Shown in pieces: positions 8,601-18,335 of a stretch of 64,000 bases of DNA (the stretch's first letter is position 1; each line of letters starts with the position of its first letter). Source of the stretch: Symsagittifera roscoffensis (taxonomy: Eukaryota; Xenacoelomorpha; Acoela; Convolutidae); NCBI RefSeq assembly GCF_963678635.1, contig NC_087062.1, forward strand, positions 15,551,789-15,615,788, written 5' to 3'. The position numbers were made by a program, and so were the translations under genes. The notes under the pieces are model-generated. The model was not told the origin of the DNA. It saw only the letters and a list, made by a program, of their open reading frames with translations, and ran no database searches.

Positions 8601-10777
8601 ATTGCATCTTCTTCAAGCATGGCACAGTGTCCGATCGATCTTACTTTCAACTCTTCTTTCCCTACATAGATTTGTCCAATTAGGTCTTCGTCGCATGTTA
8701 TCATCGTCTTGGTATAGATGTTGATTCCATCTATATTCAGCATCACCTCGTGTGGACCATAAGCTTCAGTGTACCTGTTATCAACACGTACCGACTTGCT
8801 GCCCCCTCTCGTGAGTAGTGCTCTGAGCGCTCTAGAAGTCGTCTGTGGACTTATTCCACTCAAGTAGTCTGCATACACGTCAATGTGCATTATCGTCTGG
8901 TCGCTTGGCTCGCTCAAGTTTCTGGTTACTTCGTGGCCGCCCACTGTGATTATCGACATTATTCTTGCTCCGATTTTCGATATTCCAAAAGGTTTACCTG
9001 TCACCATTTTCACGGTGTTACAATTCCCGTCCTTTGTTGAGCCCGTTCTAGCCTCTGGTACTGAGTTCGATCCGGTTAATGCTTCGTTAAAATTCTGTCT
9101 TTCAATCTCCAACTTTAGTCGTTGCTCTATTTCTTTCGCAGCCAGATCTTGTTTCACTTTGGCAATTGCTTCCGTCGCCGCTTTCTCATAATTTATCTCT
9201 AGAGAGCTCCCGGCCGCGGACTCTAACGCACCGCTAACATGTGTTACAGCTTTCACTGTCTTCGTCGGCAATTCGGTGTTTGGTGCTCCTAAGTTCCTAG
9301 ATTCAAACTCGTTTTGCCTGTTCCGTTGATTCTGCACCGCCGCTAATGCCAACTTATGTTTGGGGTGATTCTGGTCCTTGACCGCTTCCCAGAACAAGGG
9401 ACAATCCATTCTGAAGTGCCCCTCCTGGTTACAGAAGAAGCATCTGGCGCCTATCTTGATGATTAAGCCATTATAGTACTCGTGTTCCTCCATCTGGCTC
9501 ATATCCTCTTCATCCGGTGCATAACCTAGGCTCTTCATGCCTTGTTTGTACGTTGTGCAGTCAGCCACATGATGATCCGCTGACCCGCAGTTCGCGCATG
9601 ATCTGCGCTTGTCCATATCATCTCTAGGTTTGTACCATGATGACCTCTGGGGTTGGCTTCCCCCTTGCGTGTTCCTGTTTTCAGAATATGAGTACTTCTT
9701 AGGTTTCATCAGCATGTATTCTCTTGATTTCTGTCTCATTTCTTCTGGGGTGGGTGCGCTGTCCTTCGACAATGTGTAGTATGTTGCTAACATTGTCCTT
9801 AAGTCATCACTTTTCACCCCATCGATGAACTTCGAGGCAATGCTAAAGTTCCGTCTATTTGTCGACTCCTCTGGGTCACTCCTCCTTCTCAAGCTCTCGA
9901 GGTCATCTAGGAACCGATCTATTGACTCGTCGTCCCTCTGCCTTCTCTTTTCAAATCGCATCATCGCTTGGTGACCCTTCATGCCTGACCCGAATCGATT
10001 CAGTAATATCTCGAAGATCTTGTCCGCGGTGTCGCGTTCTTCCTCCTTCTTTGCGACCACGCATTTTAATGCCGTTCCTTCCAAGTTGCTCAGTATGGCT
10101 GTACATGCTTGTCTTTCGTCACTCAAGTTATCTTGTTCTAGATGTAATCTCATCACTTCCACCCAAGTGTCAATGCATCCATCGGAGTCGTCCTTGAATT
10201 CTTTTGGCTTCTTGAATGTCTTTCTTGTTTTTCCCTCTCTCCTGTCGCTCGAGTCAGTGTTCCTCGTGGCGAAGGCCTCTAGAGTCCTGTTCATCATCTC
10301 CCAAGTGCTGGCCCATGTCATAGCATCCGGTCCTGTGTTGCTGTTAGCTGTTGCATCTCCCGGACCAGTCGTTGTATTCGACGTTCCATTCTTCATTATT
10401 GTTTTCGCAGCTGTTGGTGCTATGCTTATCGCATCCCTGGTTAAGGGCAACGGTGTCGATTGCCGTTTGTTCCTTTGTGGTTCTACAAAGTCAACTCTGG
10501 TGCCTTGCGTACGATCCGCTGCCGGTCTTTCTTGTGGAGTAGAACCTCTCAAGATTGCATCCAACTTCGCCTGTATTGCACACGAACTCTCGGCTTGACT
10601 CTTGCTCATTGTGTCCATTCTCCTTTCCAGGCTCCCTAATTGGCTGTTGACATCATCATATCGGTTCTTCAACTGTTGCATGTCTGTTTTGAAATTCCTT
10701 CCTATGGTAGGCTCTGGTTCTTCTTCCTCCAGTTCCAATCCGCTTGTTTCCCTCACTTCCTTGAGCTTCTTTATCAT
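2681..10777 (-). CDS. Gag-Pol polyprotein (protease, RT, RNase H, integrase) with C-terminal macro-like domain
   Basis: The first ATG is at 10777; an in-frame TGA lies just upstream. Visible parts by approximate residue: a gag-like region with a Gln-rich start; two zinc knuckles, CANCGSADHHVADC (about 393) and CFFCNQEGHFRMDC (about 446); retropepsin with LLDTGA (about 750); RT (about 1090-1300) with FTTLDLGSAFWQVPL and FGLCNATATFQRLM, but YVED (about 1237) in place of the usual Y-x-D-D; RNase H with LDTDAS (about 1386) and DNRALSW; integrase with an H-H-C-C zinc-binding region (about 1910-1950), a core with QIDH, QSDNG and VERQNR giving the D-D-E triad (about 1993-2090), and a WRGPF motif (about 2233). 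After a long acidic linker, residues of about 2540-2690 resemble a TARG1-type macro domain. Domain order supports Ty3/gypsy. A 115-bp direct repeat is present at both ends of the frame. Confidence 0.92.
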   Translation of the reverse strand: MIKKLKEVRETSGLELEEEEPEPTIGRNFKTDMQQLKNRYDDVNSQLGSLERRMDTMSKSQAESSCAIQAKLDAILRGSTPQERPAADRTQGTRVDFVEPQRNKRQSTPLPLTRDAISIAPTAAKTIMKNGTSNTTTGPGDATANSNTGPDAMTWASTWEMMNRTLEAFATRNTDSSDRREGKTRKTFKKPKEFKDDSDGCIDTWVEVMRLHLEQDNLSDERQACTAILSNLEGTALKCVVAKKEEERDTADKIFEILLNRFGSGMKGHQAMMRFEKRRQRDDESIDRFLDDLESLRRRSDPEESTNRRNFSIASKFIDGVKSDDLRTMLATYYTLSKDSAPTPEEMRQKSREYMLMKPKKYSYSENRNTQGGSQPQRSSWYKPRDDMDKRRSCANCGSADHHVADCTTYKQGMKSLGYAPDEEDMSQMEEHEYYNGLIIKIGARCFFCNQEGHFRMDCPLFWEAVKDQNHPKHKLALAAVQNQRNRQNEFESRNLGAPNTELPTKTVKAVTHVSGALESAAGSSLEINYEKAATEAIAKVKQDLAAKEIEQRLKLEIERQNFNEALTGSNSVPEARTGSTKDGNCNTVKMVTGKPFGISKIGARIMSIITVGGHEVTRNLSEPSDQTIMHIDVYADYLSGISPQTTSRALRALLTRGGSKSVRVDNRYTEAYGPHEVMLNIDGINIYTKTMITCDEDLIGQIYVGKEELKVRSIGHCAMLEEDAMHIRTEADVTGHVLDINGKKTQLRGLLDTGAVLSVIPIETWEKMGFDKGDLIDSRIRLSAANKGALRVLGRTPIIALNLGERNLWMSFIVVENLDESDQFILGRDFIRNFDVTIDLNNAMFRIRNPDRRYAIKPVNLIMANENKAPVFLSRRVRLKANEAAIVSLRMKNYNELSDNKQVCIVPNPNSQSAAVLGRSFSITKSGLCVSVLLNTLDIPITIQRGRKLGYALPVKTRYETIENSKQNEVVDCPNHRDKICILRRLQRIKDSSGLIKSLKSETDDGLSSCSNFPERHTPDKMQTDKPVLPEIEHLRGKLKDEQLEAIKDVLERNEEVFSRHKADIGCCNFVEHEIELEENAVPHREGARRMTPHKSDACRKEIETLLEYDMIEPSKSPWACGVVMAKKKGDQLRFCCDFRYLNSVTVKDAYPIPRIDESLSKLGDAKFFTTLDLGSAFWQVPLRKQDRDKTGFACELGLFQWKRMPFGLCNATATFQRLMAHALIGVTKKYGNLVMCYVEDVVIATPTLEDHIERLDEVFACMKRSGLKCKPSKCEILKDSIKYLGRMVDKHGIRPDPDAVEAVLTWKSPKTEHQLMSFLGFANYYREFIKGYADKVYPMQQLMRHKGKKFTWNNAAEESFQRIKKELCEAPVLGMPTEKGMYVLDTDASVVAISGILHQEQEWNGKTVLRPIAYGSKVLSDTEMKYGAPKAEMFAVVTFVEKYRAYLGSEPFKLRVDNRALSWLKTYSMDQSYIGRWIVRLDGYKMIIEHRTRDKHQNADSLSKKTEFYERQEQREADRPEIKDGFSFMDKETYDSLPLTRWLDKSGKPIEDHPELPKEPLEKTILKKSRGIPIGIMLKSKIVRETLKAKGYDLIQVEEGTVRIDEDLMRLLEKLSDDKAVIQGKGQEAPELTILRREETVNNTDVSKGSITDSKEVVRSLVEKIPEKILEQTKVRNKKVTFREEVEHLGLDQESGEWSRFMEEDETGEGKLSGEREEWDEDSDESSEDQDSLCMILAEEKIRQHDRELQTDPSSGTYNLEIQEVRGGEELEKIAVSRKPLRELSCNSNVRTNLVPEDDMKIVKRMICVKLSDDIHNPGEMNGQIMALKEHVKARYRLSDLIRAQKNDKMTSNLSKWIHSGVKEKGELEEDSYKILSQFYKEKRDLLYHTAEGVVACKRRDEEKILHKHNLIILPQLYQTEVLFRSHDQMGHQGIDKVQQRILHRFDWPGMRKACERWVNACLACLQVKDPRKMKFPLKSVESSEFNEVVQIDHQKICMTESGYNQILVIIDHFTKLAEAVPCQTASAEETCDHLITHWISRYGCPMTFQSDNGKAFVGDLTKELMKRSHIAQAHSTTYHPQTNGLVERQNRTLVNMLRVYCSRYMTDWDKYLPQVVGAYNSTQHSTTGISPFMMLTGRERAMPITFFYPEYEGKRTSPQAYVKEAIKRQQELNELCRRNTAQAQMRQRKKYDEKILRAKPYEVGQYVWVFQNVIPPKGTKKLLKKWRGPFMITEVHQQGRFYRLSTGRAAHYENLKPHVPSPEDWCLPKDMEGLEYLVVEPACEVNEKGTREKNDGNENLSLDDNEKIEVESDAGSFVEEDWNDPEQNEVPKWMEPDRPTPPETRTGNRKRTGMRYNRYGDDFLIDKIQPDKLGDELLSAGELEAEEEWQVIDDGGHYPQDDYSTPELETDLEQSEIERRENTNLRILEWMRDVKDESREGQSIQQIDVSAANYMKTEDPLFGWTATDRPLDIPKDNSDPTTSTGTSINIFVRGVGVGLTHTENLMIKKLKEVRETSGLELEEEEPEPTIGRNFKTKFEIPNEYSENIMITDSDFILSNRTSAICIMADMSFKSRLEADFKREYQNVEFLFRQRPGLGGMAALPPSVAQVPGKYLCFLVTRVNNKNTIDPEHVILALTRLRDFMIERGIVEVSMPVYDPNRGKLSSRELYAILHVVFAETEIMVHLHKKYYLSIA
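3162..3276 (-). repeat. 115-bp direct repeat, copy near the 3' end of gag-pol
   Basis: This segment appears identical to 10686-10800, at an offset of exactly 7524 bp (a multiple of 3). It encodes the same residues in the same frame (LMIKKLKEVRETSG and on to TIGRNFKT), here just upstream of the macro-like domain. Confidence 0.9.
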
Positions 10778-10800
10778 CAAATTTTCGGTGTGGGTAAGTC
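10686..10800 (-). repeat. 115-bp direct repeat, copy at the 5' end of gag-pol
   Basis: This is the partner of 3162-3276. It supplies the start codon and the first 32 or so residues of the polyprotein, so the N-terminus of gag is a copy of the linker before the macro-like domain, or the reverse. Confidence 0.9.
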
Positions 10801-13200
10801 AAGACTTCTTCGGTACTGTCCCAAGACTCGTCACGGAGTGTCTTCCTCGTTGTAGGGTCTTCTTGAATCACCGTACCTTGTACCACCACTCAAGCTCTAG
10901 TAAAATTTTCCCAAAAACCCTCTCTTAAAAGCCAAATGCTGACCCCCCTCTTCTTTTTGGTTGTTTCTATTTCAATGTAGGTGCGCATGTATCTTGTGAT
11001 CACCTGTTCGTATAAAACCAAACACAAATCCTCACTAAAATGCAACAAAAATCTAAGTAAGAAAAATCATAAAAACAGAAAAATGAGTCCACCTGAAATT
11101 CAAAGGTGACCAATGTCTACCTTTCGTCTAAAAAATATGTCTGGTACCTAATTGCCACGCGTTTTCCTTCCCCCCTGCTAGCGATCTTATGGGGTATTAC
11201 AAAAACTGTCTATGTCCCTTCCCCCCTACCAATCCGACCAGGGTACCTTCCTTAACTCGAGTTCAAATTTCGATCTCCACCTAATATTACCAACGCGTGT
11301 TAATTTCTAATGTAACTAAGTCAACGATGTCGACTAATTAGTTACTCTAATTTCCCCCTTTTTACAATTTACAACCGCCAACCTCTAACTTAACCAGTCC
11401 CCCTTCTAACCTCCCCCCTTTCTAGCCCCCCTTCTTAAGCCTAAAAATTACTTTAAGCGCCGGGTGCTAAACCTCTCAAGAGAAAACCGTAGACCTGTTT
11501 CCAGGCCTGCTCAAGTAAAAACGTTCCTCAAAACTGGGGGATTTCGCTTATCCAATTTTACACTTATCTCCTATAATGTAATGTGGATTCTAACGATACC
11601 CGTTCTGCCCAACTTGAGAACTCGAGAACTGTCAAATCCTTCTTGGCTGCTTTCCCACTCGACTGGTCACCTGTTCCAGTCCAGTCTCCTATTGGTTCAG
11701 CTCAAGTGTTCCTGAACCAGTTTCCCACTCGGGCGGTCACCTCTTCCAGTCGAGTCTCCTATTGGTTCAGCTCAGGTACTCCTGAACAACCCTCCCACTC
11801 GGCTGGTCACCTCTTCCAGTCAAGTCTCCTATTGGTCCAGCTAAGTTCCAAACTATCTGAAAACCCTTGACAACGCCCCACACTCGGGCACTTTATTACG
11901 GTTACTGGGTTAAATTGCTAGGTTGATCGAAACGATCGAACTTATAAAACAGTATGGGTATACTATTTAATTAATATAAAGGTTTGATCCAACTGATCTG
12001 GTGTCAAAGTCACTGTCTTTTTTCGTTTTATGGTTTTTGTTCCTTTTTCTATTCTTTTTTGGTTTTTTTTTTTGTTTTGCTTTTTGTCTTTTTGCTCGTG
12101 TTTTTGTCCCCCTAGTTGCCCCCCTTTACTCGGTTAGCTAAGCCTCGTTCGGAGAGCGTACCAGGAAATTTTCTCGAGTTTTCTTAAAAAGCTATCACGG
12201 TACAACCGGAAGGTTTGCACGTTCCTGTCGAACCGTACCGCCGGTACTCTAGAATGGGCATTCAGCCCGAAGCTGTCTCAAGTGGGTTCGACTCCGTAGT
12301 CTTGATGTCGTAAACACCCAGGAGCGCCATAAAAACACTATGTAACATTCGTCCACTGCAGTCACACATGAGGCTTAAGAAAAATAGGCCCTATAACCAC
12401 TGGCTCAAGGGTCAGGGACACCATCTCTTGTGTTTTTCTACCTCAAGAACGGTCGGAGCCAGTTCGGTTCGCTTGTGACATGAGACTACGACCCGTTACA
12501 GCTTGAAGGCTACTACTAAAATATCCCCCCACTCTAGAATTAGAAACGTCCCCATACTTAGGTCTCTAGATACCCAAAATACATGAACGCCGTTAAAAAC
12601 CGGGCTGGAACAATCCGTTAAGTTGCTTTTTTATTAGACAGTGGAACTTTGATCCATTTCAGATGGATCAACCTAAAACTCGCCTTACCTCAACATAACA
12701 ATTATAAAACACACTCTAGGAATTTAAATTTGTACTCACATAGTAGCACGCTCAAGAAGTGGGAAATAATCCAGTCGGTAGTTAACTCAAGAATTAAATA
12801 ACGTAACTAAATGAGTCTAATGTTTTATAGTTTTAACAATGAGAACGAGTTTATACTCTAGACAATAGTTTTCTTGTGAACCATTAGGACACTCAAGTTG
12901 TCCACCTTTCCACCGAAGGTTCACTCTAGTCGAGTTCCGAATAACACTCCAGTCGCTATAATCCAATTCGTGGGAATGCTCTCGTCTCTGTCACAGATGG
13001 GACAGCTCTACTCTCGATTATGATAGTGATGGAAATTGCGAATAGCAATTTCCTACTGCTTTTTTTTACAACTTTCCCGCGTGTGTGACTCAATCGTTCT
13101 GAAATTGTTCTGACCTCTCTTTTCTGATTTTCAGTTATCGCGAGAAAATCGTGCATGACAGGTTCCATTCGAATTTTTGAAAAATTAAATTTCACTCCAA
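10801..13200 (-). other. Probable leader/5' LTR region of the retroelement, boundaries not defined
   Basis: No coding frame is supported here. The stretch has C-rich runs, a T-rich tract near 12010-12100 and three 70-bp subrepeats (11651-11845). By position it should contain the 5' LTR and primer-binding site, but without the 3' LTR neither can be marked. Confidence 0.35.
11651..11845. repeat. 70-bp tandem subrepeat, about 2.8 copies
   Basis: CCCACTCG starts at 11654, 11724 and 11794, a 70-bp period. Each copy contains GGTCACC, TTCCAGTC and CTCCTATTGG. Subrepeats like this are common in LTR or leader regions, where they can act as promoter elements. Confidence 0.8.
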
Positions 13201-13263
13201 AATCAAGTGTTTTTTGCTTTTCTCAAGGTCAAACTTCCAAATATGACCGACTGGCACACATAA

Positions 13264-13960
13264 TCGTTTATATTGTAATAAGTTGGTCAGTGTCAATACA
13301 GTTACAAAATAAACGATTATAATCCACTAAAAATGGATTAAATTCCTAATATATAATATAATATATCCTGATGCCAATATAATACATTATAATCAATTAT
13401 AATATATTATAACAGATTTGTTTGAGAATTTACTTTTAAGTTATTTTATTTCCTGTTTAGTGCATTTGCTACGTATTACGTTTGATAAAACGTTACTTCT
13501 CACATTAAAGTTTAGATATTTTTTGTCACTACTTTTTCAGCTCTTCTCAGTTTACAACCCCATTAGTTTACCCTTCCCTCCCTGCCAGTTCACCGCAAGC
13601 GCCATTATTCGCCCCCCCCCCCCATTATGGTTGAACATGGGGGATTTTTTGTTGGTACACTTTGGGGAGGGCTTAATGACTGACACCCCCCTCGTTTATC
13701 ACCCCCCCCCCCAAAATGCTACAAAAAAATCGAATTTAGTTCTAAAAATAAAATGGATTATAATCGGTTACAATGGATTATCTTGGCAAAAAAAAACGAT
13801 TCCTTGCCAAAAAATGGATTATAATTGATTATAATGGATTTTTTTTTTCAAAAATAAACGATTATAAGGGCAATAAAATCAATTTCGTGGACTGCATTTT
13901 ACATCCTTTATAGATTATAAGCAATTATTTTTGTCTCTTCAATCAATTATAATCAATTAG
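13264..13960. repeat. GATTATAATC-type palindromic tract, cluster 1
   Basis: Many copies and variants of the 10-bp palindrome GATTATAATC occur, such as ATTATAATCAATTATAAT, together with poly-C runs near 13611 and 13705. The AT-rich sequence marks the switch from retroelement to host-like DNA. Confidence 0.6.
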
Positions 13961-14304
13961 AATCCATGGGCGCTCGGTGCGGGGGTTAGACAAGCTCAAA
14001 GACGCTGTACAGTAATCACAAAGGAAAAACTCAATGTTTAAAATTTTCATACCCAAAGTCATCCTAGAAACTTTTTTCTGCAAATGAAATGACGATATGA
14101 GGTGAAATCATCCAATAAACAATTCCTTCTCAATTTAATTAGAGACTAAATTTCTGATAAAAAGCACTTTTTTGTCAAAAAATTTTATTCGCGGAAAAAG
14201 TTTTGAAATATTGACCTCCTTGTATTGCACTAAAAGATATCGAAATCAACCACTAAGAAATCGATAATGAAGTACTAAGAGCTACAAAAAGCTGGTACAA
14301 AAAG

Positions 14305-14800
14305 TACTCCGACTGCTTTTTAAGGTTTATGGAGCAGCAGTTATAACATAAAAAAATGAAATGAAATTTAAAAAAAAAATTTTTTTTTCTAAAATTTGAA
14401 ATTTTTTATAAAAATTATCCCCCCGCACGCCATTTAAAGTACAAAAAGATAAATTTCGTTCCTTGTAACAAATCAATTATGGCAAATAAGCTTCGTTCAA
14501 CCATTTGGAACGATTTATAAGAAGGATTAAATCTCCGCTTACGCGTTAATAGCGCGAATTTTATCGCGCGTTAACTGTCCCAAATTGGTCAAAATGGCAA
14601 TCTTTAAACCCCCAAAACTTTACAAAAAATGATCACAGGTCAAATATTTTTTTAAAATTTAGGCTCAGGAAAGCAATAACTTTTGAATAATATAAGAAAC
14701 ACTGTCTAAAATGGCTAGTTAAATAGTCGAAACTTGTCTGAAGAAAAAAACCCACCGCGAGCACAAGTATTCCGTTCCTTTCTGTACGAAAATCGGAACA
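14305..14800 (+). mobile_element. MITE-B copy (TGTTCCGACT family), diverged
   Basis: This shares internal sequence with 50186-50638 (for example CTCCGCTTACGCGTTAATAG and a GCGCGTTAA core) and ends in ATCGGAACA, matching one terminal inverted repeat. The left end is diverged. It is non-coding. Confidence 0.55.
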
Positions 14801-15235
14801 ATAAATCATTTGAATTACAAATTTTAGGTACTGGGCAACAAATGGCTATACAGCTAGTCTTTCATAAAAGAAACAGTATTTATGCCAAAAAAAATCAGAT
14901 AACTTGATTATAAATTGATCTTTGATAACTTTTTAAAAAGCAGGTTTTGTACACACTAAAAAGTAAATTCTTAATTTAATTTATGCGATCTACTTAACAA
15001 TCTCCCCCCCTTGTGGTACCTACTTAAGAATCTCAACCTCTATGAATAAATACAGTAAAATAGCACTGAAATTTCTATTGACAATTCTAGTTTTGCTGCA
15101 TTCTGGTTGGTCGAAAAACCTCTCACCCCTTTTTTGATTTAAGTGCAGTACACCTAAATACGATACCCTCGCGGGACATAGAAACCAGTAGATTAAAAAA
15201 CATCCAGAAAAATAACCAACAAAAACCAGTAGAAA

Positions 15236-15345
15236 AAACCCCAACAAAAATTGCATGTAGTTCTTAAACAGGGGCACAACAGCGGTTCGCCGTGATGAGC
15301 TGTACAGCTCTTGTGTTGGTCCTTTCCCCCGTGGATAAATGGTCT
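15236..15345 (+). mobile_element. SINE fragment, 3' conserved domain only
   Basis: The conserved block GGGGCACAACAGCGGTTCGC through CCCCCGTGGATAAA is present, as in the SINEs at 33.7, 35.1, 36.5, 43.9 and 44.7 kb. No clear tRNA-like head precedes it, so this copy is 5'-truncated or rearranged. Confidence 0.7.
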
Positions 15346-17093
15346 TAATCCTAATTACACTCAATTGCGAGAATATTACTACTTTTCTAACTAAGCTGCT
15401 GATAGTGAAAAAGTATAGAGGACCTGATTTAGAAAAAGTTTTGCTATCGCAAATGAGACAAGCAATGTATGAAGTCTTATGATTAGCCTTTTTGTTTACC
15501 ACGGTGAACCAAGTTGAAAGAAGTTATTATCCAAACAACTTGTACTTCTTTCAGAAAACAATACGGCTAGGCTTTCTCACCATTTTGTATATTTTCAAAA
15601 GAAGCTGTGTTTGCTCAACAAGTAGCACGAATGGCCTTGAAAACACCTGTGATTTTCAAGGAAAGTGGCCAATATGTATGCTTGGGCTGTTTTTTTTGCT
15701 CAGAAAAATTTCAAAGAAAACTATTAGCGTGCGAGGATCAATCCGGAAATCTACGGATTGCTACGCGAATGTGCTTTCAGTGCACTTAATCGTTTTGGAA
15801 ACTGTTCGGTCAATACCTGATTGTTTTAATGCGTCAATTACTTATGCTAGGCATACTATCCCCGCACTCATAACTATTCCAAATGGATTTGAGGCAATCT
15901 AATTGCTCTTATTCATTCGACTCAAATTATGGCACATCACATCTTCTAATTTCTCAAAATTTTGTTCAAAAATTATCCGAGACCAGTGAAATTTCATGTT
16001 TTAATGGATTTATTTTCAATCCTGCAAAATCCAAATTCTTTAAATTCTAATGGATAATCTTTTTGATCAAAGCTATGAAAACAAGCACTCAAGGAATCTA
16101 TAAATATACATTCATGCTTGCAGGATAATTTACATTAAAAAAACTGACCCTTCTTAACACATTGGAGCTAAGTATATTATAAAGTTATATGTAACTGGTG
16201 CATGTAGAGTTACAAAAGTGAAAATATTATTTTTGGTGTTCAAATAAGAATATGTTTGATCGGTGATCGACAATTATGCAACTATTGCTCAGTTCACATT
16301 TTATTTCAGAAGTCAGTTCGCAAAACTAGTTTTTTTCTATTATAAATGTAAACAAGCAGTTGGTTTCCTTCTTTTTTGCATACCGCATATGGCTTTCAAA
16401 ATCCTCTCTTATAAGATTTCAGCAAAACATTCATTGTTAAAAACTGACCATAAATATTACTTGCAAGCACAACTGAACGAAACTAAATTGTTCATTTATT
16501 TTTTATTCTGCTTGGTTGTTGACAAATAAACAAGTTGAAAGCGGTATTATTACCAGTTTGCAAGTTTCCGCGTAGTGACATCTGCTTTCCAAATGTCAGG
16601 CTCAAAAATAGTTCTCCATGCTTCAGGTTAGATAATCCTTTATATATTAAATCGAGATGTTGGTGTGCTTTGTCTCAATTTAAAATTTTTTGATTCAATA
16701 CAAAAAAAACACGTAAAAAATAAACATTGAGAAAGGCAAAAGTAAACAAAAGGAAAAATATATAAAAGTAGTAGTTCACAACCCACCTTTATTTGACCAA
16801 TGCCGCGAAAATAGGAGATCAAAACCCACCTTTATTAGACCCTCAATTAGTTACTCGAAAACTTTGTTCGATCGAAAGACTCGTTCAACCGTGTCTCACA
16901 TACGTCGCAAACCGGAAATCGTTTAAATGTTTCTGCCGCTACCTTAGTCGAGTAAACTCTATCCATGTACCAAAAATGAAACCGATGAAGCTGCATTTTG
17001 AGAGTCGAGATGGGCGATTTACAAGTGTGAGTCGGAGATTGATACGTTATTTGAGCTCTTCGCAGAAGTTCAAATCAGGGAGTCTTTGACTTG
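15346..17093. other. AT-rich stretch with nothing firmly identified
   Basis: Several short open frames occur on both strands but none has convincing splice context or recognisable similarity. A Cys-rich frame at 15607-15789 was considered and not accepted. Confidence 0.4.
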
Positions 17094-17101
17094 TCTAAAA
17101 G

Positions 17102-17450
17102 CAGGGGCGGGCTGGTGGAGGCGGACACCCTTTTTTCAGGGATTCGACCTCCTGCCGACCAAAGGGTCCCCCCTTTGAACTATTTTGAGATATCCATTTT
17201 TGGCTGCCGGCCCCCAACATTTTTCTAAAGGAGCCTTCCGCGCCAATATATACTAATTTTGAGGGGGGAGCGCGCACGAAAAAAACGCGATTTTTGGTCA
17301 AAAATGTCCAAAAAATGCCTAATAGTGTGCTTTTTGTGGCCTGTTTTTTTTTAATTTTGCCTGCATCTTTTTAGAACAAAATTTTCGAAATTTTTTTGAA
17401 AATTCCCAAGCACCCCCCTCCCCCTCGAGAAAATACTAGATCCGCCCCTA
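17102..17450 (+). mobile_element. MITE-A copy, hAT-like, with target-site duplication
   Basis: The ends are CAGGGGCGG (17102-17110) and CCGCCCCTA (17442-17450), a near-perfect terminal inverted repeat. Flanks are TCTAAAAG (17094-17101) and CCTAAAAG (17451-17458), an 8-bp target-site duplication with one mismatch, as expected for hAT elements. It has no transposase frame, so it is non-autonomous. At least five related fragments occur in the window. Confidence 0.78.
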
Positions 17451-17738
17451 CCTAAAAGCTTCGTCATTCATGTTGCGTATTTGCCGAATTCAGTATGCTC
17501 AAGTTAATTGATGAAGTTCATCGCAGAAATTTTTCCATGAAAAATTTATGGCGTGATCTTATGTATTCAGACAAAATAATCAAAAATTCAAGTTCAACAA
17601 CAAGAAAATTAAAAAAAAACTGTTAGGGAATCGGTTTATTTTTCAATATTACTTTCAATTTTTGGTCAAAGCGTTTCTGCTCATTTATTTTTAGAAGAGG
17701 CGAGAAGGTGAAAAGAATGCACGGTTGAGTTATCATGG

Positions 17739-17770
17739 AGGTCTCGATGATACCGTGATCATCGAGACCT
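17739..17770. other. Hairpin with perfect 13-bp arms, next to a microsatellite
   Basis: AGGTCTCGATGAT pairs with ATCATCGAGACCT around a 6-base loop. An (AT)n/(TG)n microsatellite follows at about 17775-17815. No function is evident. Confidence 0.6.
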
Positions 17771-18189
17771 AATATGTATGTAAATATATATATATGTATG
17801 TGTGTGTGTGTGTTTTAGTCTGAAAACCTAATTTACAGTTTTTCTTGACATCTCAGTGTTTTTTTCATGCAAACAAAAACGCACTTAGAAAGTTGAAAAG
17901 AAAGTTGGGTGACAATTGGAACAAGCAACAATTATTCGCAGCAGTGAGTTGTGACCGAGGGTCTGTACTCATAGAGTAATTTCAGATAAAGTACACCGTC
18001 TGTTCGTCACGCTATCTTATTTTCGGCCGGATAGGTTCGTGTGCAACTTCCTAGTCTAATACCAATCTTAATCTTACTCTTATATCTCCTAGTCTCAGTA
18101 TATCTAGTGTATATTGTCTTTGCGAGTTAGTTCTTGGAGTTTATCCACTAGGAGAAAACTGTAGTTTACGATTTATTCAAATTGTTCTG

Positions 18190-18217
18190 GTGCTGAAACT
18201 ACAAGTAGTTTCAGCAC
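18190..18217. other. Hairpin with perfect 13-bp arms and 2-base loop
   Basis: GTGCTGAAACTAC and GTAGTTTCAGCAC are perfect reverse complements separated by AA. It lies about 80 bp before a 65-bp direct repeat. Confidence 0.6.
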
Positions 18218-18270
18218 TTAAAAGTACGTGTCAATGTTAGTGATGGAATATGATTGGTTAATAAGTGATA

Positions 18271-18335
18271 TTTTATAGAGATAGTTTTATCAATAATATC
18301 ATTGGTTTATAAATACTAGTTTAGAACTGGTTCCA
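18271..18335 (+). repeat. 65-bp direct repeat, copy 1, containing a TATA-like sequence
   Basis: This matches 18899-18963 with two differences. It contains TTTATAAATACTAG, which resembles a TATA box, ahead of a candidate first exon (18490). Between the copies lies about 560 bp. Confidence 0.65.

Larger units (their letters stand above)
1..13200 (-). mobile_element. Ty3/gypsy-type LTR retroelement, 3' end outside the window
   Basis: The element reads leftwards. It has a gag-pol polyprotein (10777-2681) and then a downstream accessory ORF (2157 to the window edge). Protein order is gag with zinc knuckles, aspartic protease, RT, RNase H, integrase; this order (integrase after RNase H) is the Ty3/gypsy one. 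No pair of long terminal repeats can be compared, because the 3' end lies beyond position 1. The right boundary is therefore not known: 10.8-13.2 kb is more GC-rich than the DNA beyond it and holds 70-bp subrepeats, as LTR or leader DNA often does, so the limit of 13200 is a guess. The main frame is open for 2699 codons, which suggests a fairly young copy, but the accessory ORF carries a frame break. Confidence 0.8.

Noticed and set aside
12150-12300. TGGTACGCTCTCC on the minus strand as a tRNA primer-binding site
   Set aside because: No LTR end (CA) precedes it and it does not match a tRNA 3' end I can name.
15607-15789. Cys-rich 60-codon frame with C-x2-C pairs resembling a zinc finger
   Set aside because: No matching His/Cys spacing, no splice context and no recognisable family; likely chance.
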